From positions 62,001 to 126,000 of the forward strand of contig JBJKYL010000019.1 in the NCBI GenBank assembly GCA_045561055.1: a DNA stretch of 64,000 nt, read 5' to 3'. Position numbers and translations under genes: made by a program. A model generated the notes under the pieces. It was not told the DNA's origin. It saw only the letters and a list, made by a program, of their open reading frames with translations, and made no database searches. Positions 16,885 through 25,938 of this stretch are shown in pieces (position 1 is the stretch's first letter; each line of letters begins with the position of its first letter). Origin of the DNA: SMWC01 sp045561055 (GTDB lineage: Bacteria > Pseudomonadota > Gammaproteobacteria > Steroidobacterales > Rariloculaceae).

Positions 16885-19066
16885 GATCCAGGAGCTCTTC
16901 CGGAACCCCGCCCTGGTCAGAGAAGCCTCTGAGCTGTAGTTGTACTGAAATTGAGCTGTCCGACTCGCCCGTTCGCCGACTTATATAGCGTCTACCAGTC
17001 AACCGCAGTCGCCAGCAACAAGATTCGTATTCCCAACCAAGGAATCGGTCGAGAGCCTCCTCCTCAAGAAACGAGTAGCTGTAATGACCGATGACCCGCC
17101 ATTTCTGACTTACTGGCCACGCGAGGGAGAGATCGCCCTGCTTCAGAAACTCCTTGCCAGAGCGATAGGAGAATGCTGCGTAGCGATCGTCAGCGGGAGC
17201 AAACTGAATACTAGTCTCCGCACGCCCGGCTTCATTCGTCTCGCTATTCCATTGATAGCCGGCATCAATTCGCCAGGCTTCAGACATGTGGAGCGAAACT
17301 TCCGCGATATAGTCCGATCCATCTATAGTCTTCATTTGGTTGCCTGGTAGCTTTGCACGCTGCGTATCAAAATAGACGGTTCGACCGAGAGTTGCGCTTA
17401 TGTGCTCGCGACCACTGTGATTGTCTATCAGGCGAGTCGTGACGCCGAGACTTAGTTGATCAGCATCAGAGATCCTGTCCGCACCGAGATACTGGTACTT
17501 ACGAAATAGTTGCACGAGGTTGAAGTCTGGCTCAATCGTATCGAAGATCGGAATTTCGGACTGATCCTCAAATGGTACGTGGACGTACAGTAGGCGCGGT
17601 TCAATTGTTTGTAACCAGCCAGAATCTTGTTCTAATTCACGCTCGAAAATGAATCCGGCATCGACGCTTGCCATCGGTAGTGTGCGGGAATAACTGTCGG
17701 GGTCTCCAGGCGATACATTGTCTAGCTGATAGTTTGTCTGTCGCAAAGTGAGACTAGGCTTCAGATAAATACCTGGGCGTGTGAAAGAGGTGCTGATCTC
17801 TTCGGTTGAATCCAAGCGCCAGCCCGTTGCACCGACACTACGATCGAATAGCACAAGCTCGTTGGTCGACTCGAACTCAAACAGATTTCCCACCCAGCGG
17901 CCTTTGAACAGGATCTGCGGGACACGCTTGTATGGCCGTTCTTCGGCGGGGATTAGTGAGTCGATTGTTTGATATGACTGGAATCTCGATAGCAGAGACC
18001 AGTTGGCGGACTGGTATTTTATGTCTACATATCTATTTAGATGGGTCTGACTCGCGGCTGTTTGGCTATCGCCAAGATCCTCGAAGTAGCCGTCATCGGA
18101 TATGTCTGCCAAACTCGCGATGATCTGCCACCCACTACTGAAGAGCGTTTCGTGATCGTAGATTAAATAACTACGTCGTTTTTTCACGTCAGAATCGTTG
18201 GGTAAATAGTCAAAATTTAGATGTCCATTGCTGTTCGGCAACAGATAGCGAAACTCGGTTTTCAACTGGACGCCGCGTTTACTCATTAATCGCGGTTCCA
18301 GAGTTATGTCATAATTTGGCGCGAGATTAAGGTAGTACGGTACCGAAATGTCCAGTCCGGTCCGGTCCCGTTCCGAAAATTGCGGTGTGAGCAACCCGCT
18401 CTTTCGTTGGTTGTCTATCGGAAACGTCAGATATGGCGCATACAGTATCGGAACACCCTTGAACTCGAGCTTGACATCGCGCGCTCTACCAAACCCCTCG
18501 TCGATATCCAAGTTGATCTCAGTAGCCATCAGCTCCCAATCGGTCTGTCCTTCCGGGCAGGTCGTAAAATTGACCGTCTCCAGAGTTATCGTTTGGTTAT
18601 TACTGATATTTATCGTATCGGCGGAACCGCGTGCCGGGCGCTGCGGAATATTGAAGCCTGCGGCCGCGAATCGAATTTCTTCAGCCTCGGTATCGATTTT
18701 CGCGTCTTCGCCAAACACGGTCATATTCGGGTCGAAGTAGGTTACAGATCCGTTGACGTCGATGCTCTGTCCGGCTTGATCGTAGCTTGCGCTTTCGGCG
18801 GAAATACCCCGATCGCCGTATCGAAACAAGACCTGGTCAGAGAGTCCGACACCTTCTGTGCTCGAGAGATCGATTTGCCCGGCCGTTATCTCGATCCGTG
18901 TTGGTTCGTCTGGATCGTCAACAGTCGATAGTATTTCTGGTATAGGATCGACGTTCGTAGAGGAACAAATCACATCCTGCCCTAATGCCGCTTTTGCGGC
19001 GAAGAGCGTAAACCAGAAGACGACAGCTAGACTGTTTCTGAAAACCACAAGGCTTAGGCGGGACAA
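16844..19066 (-). CDS. lptD: LPS assembly outer-membrane protein LptD
   Basis: 740 residues with a signal peptide ending near AALGQ. An N-terminal OstA/LptA-like jellyroll domain (ITAGQIDLSSTEG, ISAESASYDQAG) is followed by the large beta-barrel, with the typical PYLTFPIDNQRKSGLLTP and LDISVPYYLNLAPNYDITLEPR. With LptE it inserts lipopolysaccharide into the outer leaflet, so this organism probably makes LPS. Cysteines expected for the inter-domain disulfides are visible at the N-terminus (VICSS) and as a late CC pair (YESCCWRLRL). Lies upstream of surA and divergent from murU. Confidence 0.93.
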   Translation of the reverse strand: MSRLSLVVFRNSLAVVFWFTLFAAKAALGQDVICSSTNVDPIPEILSTVDDPDEPTRIEITAGQIDLSSTEGVGLSDQVLFRYGDRGISAESASYDQAGQSIDVNGSVTYFDPNMTVFGEDAKIDTEAEEIRFAAAGFNIPQRPARGSADTINISNNQTITLETVNFTTCPEGQTDWELMATEINLDIDEGFGRARDVKLEFKGVPILYAPYLTFPIDNQRKSGLLTPQFSERDRTGLDISVPYYLNLAPNYDITLEPRLMSKRGVQLKTEFRYLLPNSNGHLNFDYLPNDSDVKKRRSYLIYDHETLFSSGWQIIASLADISDDGYFEDLGDSQTAASQTHLNRYVDIKYQSANWSLLSRFQSYQTIDSLIPAEERPYKRVPQILFKGRWVGNLFEFESTNELVLFDRSVGATGWRLDSTEEISTSFTRPGIYLKPSLTLRQTNYQLDNVSPGDPDSYSRTLPMASVDAGFIFERELEQDSGWLQTIEPRLLYVHVPFEDQSEIPIFDTIEPDFNLVQLFRKYQYLGADRISDADQLSLGVTTRLIDNHSGREHISATLGRTVYFDTQRAKLPGNQMKTIDGSDYIAEVSLHMSEAWRIDAGYQWNSETNEAGRAETSIQFAPADDRYAAFSYRSGKEFLKQGDLSLAWPVSQKWRVIGHYSYSFLEEEALDRFLGWEYESCCWRLRLTGRRYISRRTGESDSSISVQLQLRGFSDQGGVPEELLDHGILGYRRFGSGL

Positions 19067-19185
19067 ACAACTACAATGGCACAGTTCTTTTTCTGCTTCA
19101 ATGAATTAGATAGGAGACCGAAGGTGGTAGCTGAGCAGGATACTTCCCGGAGCCCGAGCCGACAAGCTCACCAGAACGACTTACG

Positions 19186-19845
19186 ATGAAAGCTATGATC
19201 CTTGCAGCTGGTCGTGGTCGGCGTTTGGAGGGCCTGACCGTAGATACCCCCAAGCCGCTTCTGACAGTTGGGGGGGAGAGTCTCATCGAGCGACATTTAC
19301 GCCGCTTGGCTGGGGCGGGTTTCTCTGAAATTGTAATCAATCTTTCTTATCTGGGAGATCGAATTCGCAATGAACTCGGAGAGGTTTCGCGATGGGGGCA
19401 GACGCTAACCTACAGTGACGAGGGTTCACCAGCCCTCGAAACGGGCGGCGGCATAATAAATGCTCTGCCCCTATTAAAGCCAGGACCTTTTCTCATAGTT
19501 AACGCGGACATCTTTACCGAGTTCGATTTCACAACGCTACGTTGTGAAAATCGTGCCGGGCATTTAGTGCTCGTGCCCAATCCGCCCGAACATGAGTACG
19601 GTGATTTTGGTTTGGCCTCGTCTGGCATGGTCAATATGAAGTTACCGTTGCTGACGTATAGCGGGATCGCGATACTTTCGCCAGAGATATTTCACGGTTT
19701 CGTGCCCGGTCACCGGCCTCTGCGCCCTATTTTAGACGCTGCAATAGCGCAAAAAATGCTTGAGGGCAGTTGCTATATGGGTATGTGGAGCGATGTCGGG
19801 ACACCAGACCGGCTTATCGAGATTCGCGAGACTTGCGGCGTATAG
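19186..19845 (+). CDS. murU: MurU-like N-acetylmuramate-1-phosphate uridylyltransferase
   Basis: 219 residues with the nucleotidyltransferase opening AMILAAGRGRRLEGLTVDTP, followed by KPLLTVGG, the metal-binding NADIF and a C-terminal MWSDVGTPDRL. MurU makes UDP-MurNAc from recycled MurNAc-1-P. In Pseudomonas the gene is next to lptD and follows the kinase gene amgK; here it is divergent from lptD but amgK is missing, with only about 120 bases between the lptD and murU starts. It could be another NDP-sugar pyrophosphorylase; the length and position favour MurU. Confidence 0.8.
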   Translation: MKAMILAAGRGRRLEGLTVDTPKPLLTVGGESLIERHLRRLAGAGFSEIVINLSYLGDRIRNELGEVSRWGQTLTYSDEGSPALETGGGIINALPLLKPGPFLIVNADIFTEFDFTTLRCENRAGHLVLVPNPPEHEYGDFGLASSGMVNMKLPLLTYSGIAILSPEIFHGFVPGHRPLRPILDAAIAQKMLEGSCYMGMWSDVGTPDRLIEIRETCGV

Positions 19846-19998
19846 CGCTGACCTTTATGTGAACAGTACCGGGTTTTCAAATAAACGATTGGGGACTGTT
19901 TCAGCAGGCGTGCCTAGTGTATGGTTCGGCGCGCGTGAGACTAGACGGACTTCCGCACATCTATTTTATTAAAAATTTCTTGCCGGAAGAGTCAACAA

Positions 19999-21198
19999 AT
20001 GCTCTCTAAAGCATTACAGAGTCGAGATTTCGCAATCTACCTAGTCGGTAGTATGTTTTCCTTGCACGGACTCTGGATCCAGCGTGTTGCTATCGGTTGG
20101 CTCGCGTGGGAGTTGACGAACTCTGAGGTCTGGTTAGGACTTATTGCCCTGTCTGAATTTTTACCGACGGTTTTCTTTGGACCGCTCTTCGGAGTTTGGG
20201 CGGATAGGCTGAATCGAAAAACCGTCGCATACTTCGCGACGCTTTCGAGTATCAGCCTTTCGATGTTGTTGTTCGTTTTGATCGCTATGGACCTAATGGA
20301 CATCTATCTCCTTTGGATTATTACGGGGTTCGTCGGCATTGTGGGAAGTGCGTTTCAACCAGTACGGATGTCTCTGGTCCCAAGTTTAGTGCCGCGCGAA
20401 CTCCTTTCGGAAGCCGTAGCGGCGCAGTCTATCGTTTTTAATATTTCGAGGTTTGTTGGACCGGCTTTGGCGGGAGTTGCGATCTCGACAATGGGTCTCG
20501 CATCCGCTTTTGCGCTGAACGCGATCTCCTATCTGGCTATGATTGTTGCGCTACTGCTTATCGAGCTGAGAACGAAGCGTTCTGGTGGGGCAAAGAGCCA
20601 TTTCCTATCCGAACTACGGGATGGGTTCGTCTACACTTTTCAGCACAGGGCGATTCGTCAGCAACTCTTGATTGTCGCGATTGCGGCATTGTTTGGACGC
20701 GCCACCATTGTAATGTTGCCGGCGTTTGCGGGAGGCGTATTCGGCGGTGGCAGTAGTGCGTTGGCGACGCTTACTTCGGTTTCTGGAGCGGGAGCGATCG
20801 GGGCGGGAATCTATCTTACACGGCTCGGCGCTGGCCGGCGCTTGCTACGTGCGATTGTTGGCGCAACCCTGATTTCTGGGATGCTGATGGCCGGATTAGG
20901 CTTGACCGATAGCTATATTGTCGCGATTTTTCTCGTGGTCGCGTTGAGCTTCGTTCTCACACTCATCGGTATCGGTTCGCAGTCATTGATCCAGACCGAG
21001 GTAGATGAATTCATGCGTGGTCGTGTCTTGAGTTTATGGGCTGCGGTGGCGTTCTCCGCTCCCGCAATAGGTAGTGTGATCATAGGCGTTATTGCAGGCT
21101 GGATTGGTATTGGGCTGGTCACCTTTCTTAGTGGGCTGGTGTGCTCGACCCTGGCGTTAATACTCACGATTCGAATTTTTAAAGCCCCTCCTAGATAG
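19999..21198 (+). CDS. MFS transporter, EntS/DHA3-like
   Basis: 399 residues with about twelve hydrophobic segments. The loop GVWADRLNRKTVAY matches the family motif between helices 2 and 3, and the opening resembles the enterobactin-exporter/DHA3 branch (RDFAIYLVGSMFSLHGLWIQ, then AIGWLAWELT). Substrate unknown; drug or siderophore efflux is typical of the branch. A GGAAG Shine-Dalgarno-like site lies ahead of the ATG. It is 153 bases downstream of murU with no obvious terminator between, and is followed by 260 bases without a gene. Confidence 0.8.
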   Translation: MLSKALQSRDFAIYLVGSMFSLHGLWIQRVAIGWLAWELTNSEVWLGLIALSEFLPTVFFGPLFGVWADRLNRKTVAYFATLSSISLSMLLFVLIAMDLMDIYLLWIITGFVGIVGSAFQPVRMSLVPSLVPRELLSEAVAAQSIVFNISRFVGPALAGVAISTMGLASAFALNAISYLAMIVALLLIELRTKRSGGAKSHFLSELRDGFVYTFQHRAIRQQLLIVAIAALFGRATIVMLPAFAGGVFGGGSSALATLTSVSGAGAIGAGIYLTRLGAGRRLLRAIVGATLISGMLMAGLGLTDSYIVAIFLVVALSFVLTLIGIGSQSLIQTEVDEFMRGRVLSLWAAVAFSAPAIGSVIIGVIAGWIGIGLVTFLSGLVCSTLALILTIRIFKAPPR

Positions 21199-21458
21199 CT
21201 CTCTTTCAAAGCTTCATCTTCAGATTAAATGTCTACCGAACTCTTGAGCGGAAGCCCTACTTTGCCAGGCCGCTAGGTAAAGTTTTCCCGAGTCGGTAGG
21301 ATACGAGTGAGACTCGATTGGACGCGCAAAGAAATCTTTGCTACCAGCCATGAACAGAATTTAAAGCTATTTTTATCAGAACCTGTCAACGGACTCTGTG
21401 ACCAAACGCTGTGGGTAAAGATACGTACGCGCCGCGCACTAATAAATAAGGGATGGTA

Positions 21459-21749
<291 letters not shown>

Positions 21750-21777
21750 TGGCGTTTGTTGTGAGTTGACTACATAC

Positions 21778-22569
21778 TCAGTGTGTGATCGAGTAAATCA
21801 CGTAATTCATAGCGAAACGGTAAGCAAGCGCTGTCATTGGTTCAGGGTACTCGGGCGTATCGGCGTGTTCCCAGGCATCTCCTAAATCCATATTGAAATT
21901 AATAGCGACCATCAGTCTGTCACTGTCGTCGTAAATACCGCGCCAGTGTGGATCGAAGCCGTCTTCCTCCCAGGTTTGCCCACTATAGAGTACGCGAATG
22001 CCGTGAATTTGTGCGCGCTGATCCAGATCGTACAGTACGTGTAGTACTTCGTCGTCCTCTGGGATCTCAAGAATCGGTCGATCTGGAAAGACGCGCCCCA
22101 TGCTGGCAACAAATCCAGCCCACTGGCGGCTGCCATGAAAGTCATCGACCATGAGGAATCCACCGCGCAGTAAATATTCCCTGAGTCGACCGGCCTCGAA
22201 GTCGCTGAGATACCAACCGCCGACTTCAACCGCATAAAGCCATGGGTAATTAAAGATCTCGTCGGTATTGAGGCGAATTCTGCGTCCACCGTCGCCGTTG
22301 AAACGACTAACAGCCGCTCCATCGACCCGGGTTAAACGCTTCAGTCCCTGCATGAAATGGAACTCAGCGTCTGGGCAGTCAATCGCCCACCGCTGGCGCC
22401 AGTCCGGGCAACCAAAGTCTCTGCCGCCACTACCGTAAACTAGCCTTGTGAACTGAAATTCTGCCGAAGGTAACGGGGTTGCCGTCGTTTGTTCTTGTGC
22501 TACTGCTAAACTAAAGCAGGCCACTAAGATCGAGCCAATGATAGCGCTGGCGCCACTAGATTTTTCCAT
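21778..22569 (-). CDS. DUF4159 domain protein, exported
   Basis: About 263 residues from the ATG at 22569 (MEKSSGASAIIGSILVACFS), which gives a signal peptide; an upstream ATG at 22665 would add a charged leader unlikely in an exported protein. The body matches DUF4159: FTRLVYGSGGRDFGCPDW, then YPWLYAVEVGGWYLSDFEAG and LREYLLRGGFLMVDDFHG, a class-I glutaminase-like fold without an obvious catalytic Cys. DUF4159 genes commonly occur with MoxR, DUF58 and VWA genes, and here it is divergent from exactly such a cluster. The biochemical role is not known. Confidence 0.8.
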   Translation of the reverse strand: MEKSSGASAIIGSILVACFSLAVAQEQTTATPLPSAEFQFTRLVYGSGGRDFGCPDWRQRWAIDCPDAEFHFMQGLKRLTRVDGAAVSRFNGDGGRRIRLNTDEIFNYPWLYAVEVGGWYLSDFEAGRLREYLLRGGFLMVDDFHGSRQWAGFVASMGRVFPDRPILEIPEDDEVLHVLYDLDQRAQIHGIRVLYSGQTWEEDGFDPHWRGIYDDSDRLMVAINFNMDLGDAWEHADTPEYPEPMTALAYRFAMNYVIYSITH

Positions 22570-22792
22570 TCCCACAGTTAATTCAGCCTCACGCCGCTTT
22601 TTCGATATGCTCGGTTTTTCACTCAGAAATCTTTTACTGGGCGGATGGTTGGAAAATGATAACATCGTGTAGCGAATGTTGGCCCCAGTTTTTACTCAGT
22701 TTTGTCATGAGTAAGGATTAAGATGAGGGGCCTGTCGTGTTTGTTAGTTAAGTCACACAATAGTGACAGAATAGCGCTGAAGGCTGTTTAGT

Positions 22793-25039
22793 TTGTTCGA
22801 ATTACTCTTCAAATATTCTCGTGCAACTTTTGATCAGGGCCAATTTGTTTTTGCTAGTGGTTGGCCGATCTGGTTGCTGGTTGCTGCGAGCCTGGCCGCG
22901 ATGCTTGGAGTTGTTTATAGCTTGGTACTGCGTCGCGATTCACTGACGACGGGTAAGCTGATTGCGCTCGCCACTATTCAAGTTGCGATGGTTACTCTCG
23001 TCCTTGTCTTGCTCTGGCAACCCGCGTTGTTGAGTGACCGGCTTCGTGCCGAAGATAATGCAGTTGCTCTGCTTCTCGATACCTCGGCGAGTATGAGTTA
23101 CGGTGAAGCCGAAGAGTCGCGCTTACAGCAAGCCGTTGTAGCACTCAATAATGGCGTACTCGAAGAACTCGCCAGCAGTCTCGAGACACGATTGTATGCT
23201 TTTGCTGAAGATTCGACGACGATTGATAGTTTCGAGCTGGTGCCGCCGCCCGGCACCGCGACTCATCTGGGGGAGGCGGTCCTTGCGGTCTTGCGGGAGG
23301 CTCGCTCATCGGCGCTCGGTGCGGTGGTGGTAATCAGCGACGGCGCTGACAATTCCGATGAGCTTGATTCTGCCCAATTTGCTGAGATTGCGAGCTTCGG
23401 AGTTCCTGTGCACACCGTTGGTGTAGGACGCGAGTCGATACCGGAAGATATTGAACTCGAAAGCGTTAGCATGACAACACAGGTAATGGCTGGGTCGCGT
23501 GTGAGTTCCCAGTTAAGTATCCGCCACGCAGGGTCTGGCGTAGCCAGGCTCAAGATCTACGACGGCGCCACCATTCTTGCATCTGAAGACCTGGTGCTTC
23601 CAAATCGTGACGGTGTAACGACACACTGGGTTGACTTTGATATTGGTGCTGCAGGCGTTAAGGATCTGAGCTTTGTTCTGGATACCGTTGCCGGTGAACG
23701 TAACACAATTAATAATGCACAATACCGTGTGCTCGAAGTTCCCGAAGATCGACGCAGTATTCTTTACATTGAAGGCGAGCCGCGTTGGGAATACAAATTC
23801 ATTCGTCGAGCTCTAGAGGAAGATTCTCCACTTAGACTGGCTAGCCTGTTGCGGACGACACCGAATAAGTTCTATCGTCAGGGGATCGAGGGGCCAAATG
23901 AACTCGAAAACGGGTTTCCACAGGATCGGGAAACTCTGTTCAGTTACGATGCGCTGATAATCGGTAGCTACGAGGCGGCTGCTTTAACGCCGGAGCAGCA
24001 GGAAAATATTCGTGCATTTGTAAGCGAACGTGGCGGCAGTCTCCTTATGTTAGCGGGGCTGCGGGGTCTCGCTGATGGTGGCTGGGGCAACAGCGTTGTT
24101 GCGGAGGCGTTACCGGCATTGCTGCCTAACATTGAGGCGGCCACGTTCAATCGTTGGCCGGCGAAGGCTATTCTGACTAAGGAGGGCGAGGCATCGTTGC
24201 TCACGCGCCTTGACTCAGATCGCGACGCAAATATTGCCCGCTGGGCAGAGATGCCCGATATCGCTGATTTTCAATATCTTGAAGATCTGAAACCTGGGGC
24301 AGTGGCGCTGCTTGAGGCTGATGTTCAAGGAACACCGCACCCGCTATTGGTTCAACAGCGATACGGTCTCGGTAACGCTTATATCCTCGCAACGAGCGGT
24401 ACGTGGCGCTGGCAGATGCAACTACCATCCGAGGATATGCGTCATGAAACCTTTTGGCGGCAAATATTGCATGCGTTAGCTTCCAGTGCTCCGCGTGCGG
24501 TCGTTGTTTCTGCTGAACAGCTCTTCTATGGTGATGAGAATGAGATCAGGTTGCGTGCGGAAGTCCGAGATAGAGAATTCGTACCTGTTACTAATGCCGA
24601 TGTTACGCTATCCGTGATTTCGGCAGGCAGTGGAGCCCCGGATGTTCTGACGATGCTGCCATTGCCTGGTGAACCCGGGCAGTACGAAGTGATGATTCAG
24701 GCGACCGAAACCGGTATGTATCGATTTGAAGCTGAGGCTTCACTTGGTGATGACGTCCTCGGCTCGGCTCGTTTCGCCGTCCGACGTGCTAGTGGAATTG
24801 CGGAGCACTTCCAGATCCAACAGAATCGATTTCTTCTCGAGAATCTCGCCAGTTTGACGGGCGGCCAGTATTTCGCGCTCGATGATCTTGAGGCACTACC
24901 CGAAGTAATACGGTTTTCTGATGCGGGTATTATCGAAACGGAAATTCTCGATCTTTGGAACATGCCTATATTTTTTATGCTGCTAATTCTTTTGAAGGCT
25001 GGCGAATGGGTGCTGCGGCTATATTGGGGGCGCCTATGA
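22793..25039 (+). CDS. VWA-domain membrane protein with glutaminase-like domain
   Basis: 748 residues, TTG start with GAAGG nine bases upstream. Two N-terminal membrane helices (about 25-75) are followed by a von Willebrand A domain with the MIDAS-type motif LLLDTSASMSYG and VVVISDGADNSDE. A beta-sandwich region, then a class-I glutaminase-like region (ILYIEGEPRWEYKFIRRAL; ALIIGSYEAAAL; RGGSLLMLAG) follows, with no nucleophilic Cys visible. A C-terminal helix re-anchors it. It begins the plus-strand cluster; the next gene's ATG overlaps its TGA. Probably a membrane scaffold working with the MoxR ATPase. Confidence 0.8.
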   Translation: MFELLFKYSRATFDQGQFVFASGWPIWLLVAASLAAMLGVVYSLVLRRDSLTTGKLIALATIQVAMVTLVLVLLWQPALLSDRLRAEDNAVALLLDTSASMSYGEAEESRLQQAVVALNNGVLEELASSLETRLYAFAEDSTTIDSFELVPPPGTATHLGEAVLAVLREARSSALGAVVVISDGADNSDELDSAQFAEIASFGVPVHTVGVGRESIPEDIELESVSMTTQVMAGSRVSSQLSIRHAGSGVARLKIYDGATILASEDLVLPNRDGVTTHWVDFDIGAAGVKDLSFVLDTVAGERNTINNAQYRVLEVPEDRRSILYIEGEPRWEYKFIRRALEEDSPLRLASLLRTTPNKFYRQGIEGPNELENGFPQDRETLFSYDALIIGSYEAAALTPEQQENIRAFVSERGGSLLMLAGLRGLADGGWGNSVVAEALPALLPNIEAATFNRWPAKAILTKEGEASLLTRLDSDRDANIARWAEMPDIADFQYLEDLKPGAVALLEADVQGTPHPLLVQQRYGLGNAYILATSGTWRWQMQLPSEDMRHETFWRQILHALASSAPRAVVVSAEQLFYGDENEIRLRAEVRDREFVPVTNADVTLSVISAGSGAPDVLTMLPLPGEPGQYEVMIQATETGMYRFEAEASLGDDVLGSARFAVRRASGIAEHFQIQQNRFLLENLASLTGGQYFALDDLEALPEVIRFSDAGIIETEILDLWNMPIFFMLLILLKAGEWVLRLYWGRL

Positions 25040-25935
25040 GAGTCGTCGCTAGAAATCTTATCCTCGCCTCGTTTTTGACAAGTGTGTACGTGCAGGCGGA
25101 GCTCCATTACCTGATAGTTGGTGGTCTCGGAGGTCAGGCTAGTTACGAGGAGCGTTTCTCTGCGCAGACGGAGGCATTGGCCGATGCGGCTCGACGGACA
25201 CTGGGCGAGGAATCGCGAGTCGCTATATTGTCAGGGGATGCCGCTAGTCGAAACGCATTGACAGCGGAACTAATACGGCTTGCAGAAGAGACTGGCCCTG
25301 AAGATAGTGTCGCCATATTTCTGCTCGGCCACGGTAGTTTTGACGGTGAATTATATAAATATAATCTTCCCGGCCCGGATATAGATGGGGGTACCCTCGC
25401 AGTGTTGCTAGGTAATATTCCGGCAGGGAAGCAGCTTGTTGTCAATGCGACGAGCGCGAGCGGGGCAGTTCTGGAGAACTGGGCTGATGACCGGCGCATG
25501 TTGATCACGGCCACTAGGAGTGGTGGCGAGAGGAACGCGCCACGTTTCGGTGCGCACTGGGTCGAGGCAATGTCAAGTGAAGAAGCTGATGAAAATAAGA
25601 ATGGCGCGATCACTGCCCACGAGGCTTTTGCGTTCGCTGAACGAGAGGTTGCCGATAGTTATGAAAGCGCTGGGACCCTGGCGACAGAGCATCCGCAACT
25701 CGTCGGTGATATCGATGGCGTATTCAATGTTGCCCTTCTCGAAGCGCGGCTTGCGACTACGGCCGAGCTTGAGATTCTCATAGGGGAACTCGGTATTCTT
25801 GAGGAGTCTGTCGACGAGTTGCGGGCTCGTCGCGAGAGCATGGGTAACGATGCGTATCTAGCCGAGCTGCAAGAATTGCTACTTGAGCTGGCTTTGGTTC
25901 AGCGAGAAATAGATGAGATTCGTAACGCTGAGTAG
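25036..25935 (+). CDS. exported caspase/C13-like protein with Ser in place of catalytic Cys
   Basis: 299 residues from the ATG at 25036, which overlaps the upstream TGA as ATGA and opens a signal peptide (MRVVARNLILASFLTSVYVQA). The caspase/legumain-type (clan CD) fold is suggested by AIFLLGHGSFDG with the expected catalytic His99, strand LVVNAT, then SASG where active C13 enzymes have C-x-S-G, and ITATRSGGERNAPRFG. Ser140 aligns with the catalytic Cys, so it is either a pseudo-peptidase or uses Ser. DENKNGAITAHE resembles an EF-hand loop. A C-terminal coiled-coil region follows (residues 240-299). Three bases separate it from the next gene. Confidence 0.7.
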   Translation: MRVVARNLILASFLTSVYVQAELHYLIVGGLGGQASYEERFSAQTEALADAARRTLGEESRVAILSGDAASRNALTAELIRLAEETGPEDSVAIFLLGHGSFDGELYKYNLPGPDIDGGTLAVLLGNIPAGKQLVVNATSASGAVLENWADDRRMLITATRSGGERNAPRFGAHWVEAMSSEEADENKNGAITAHEAFAFAEREVADSYESAGTLATEHPQLVGDIDGVFNVALLEARLATTAELEILIGELGILEESVDELRARRESMGNDAYLAELQELLLELALVQREIDEIRNAE

Positions 25936-25938
25936 ACC

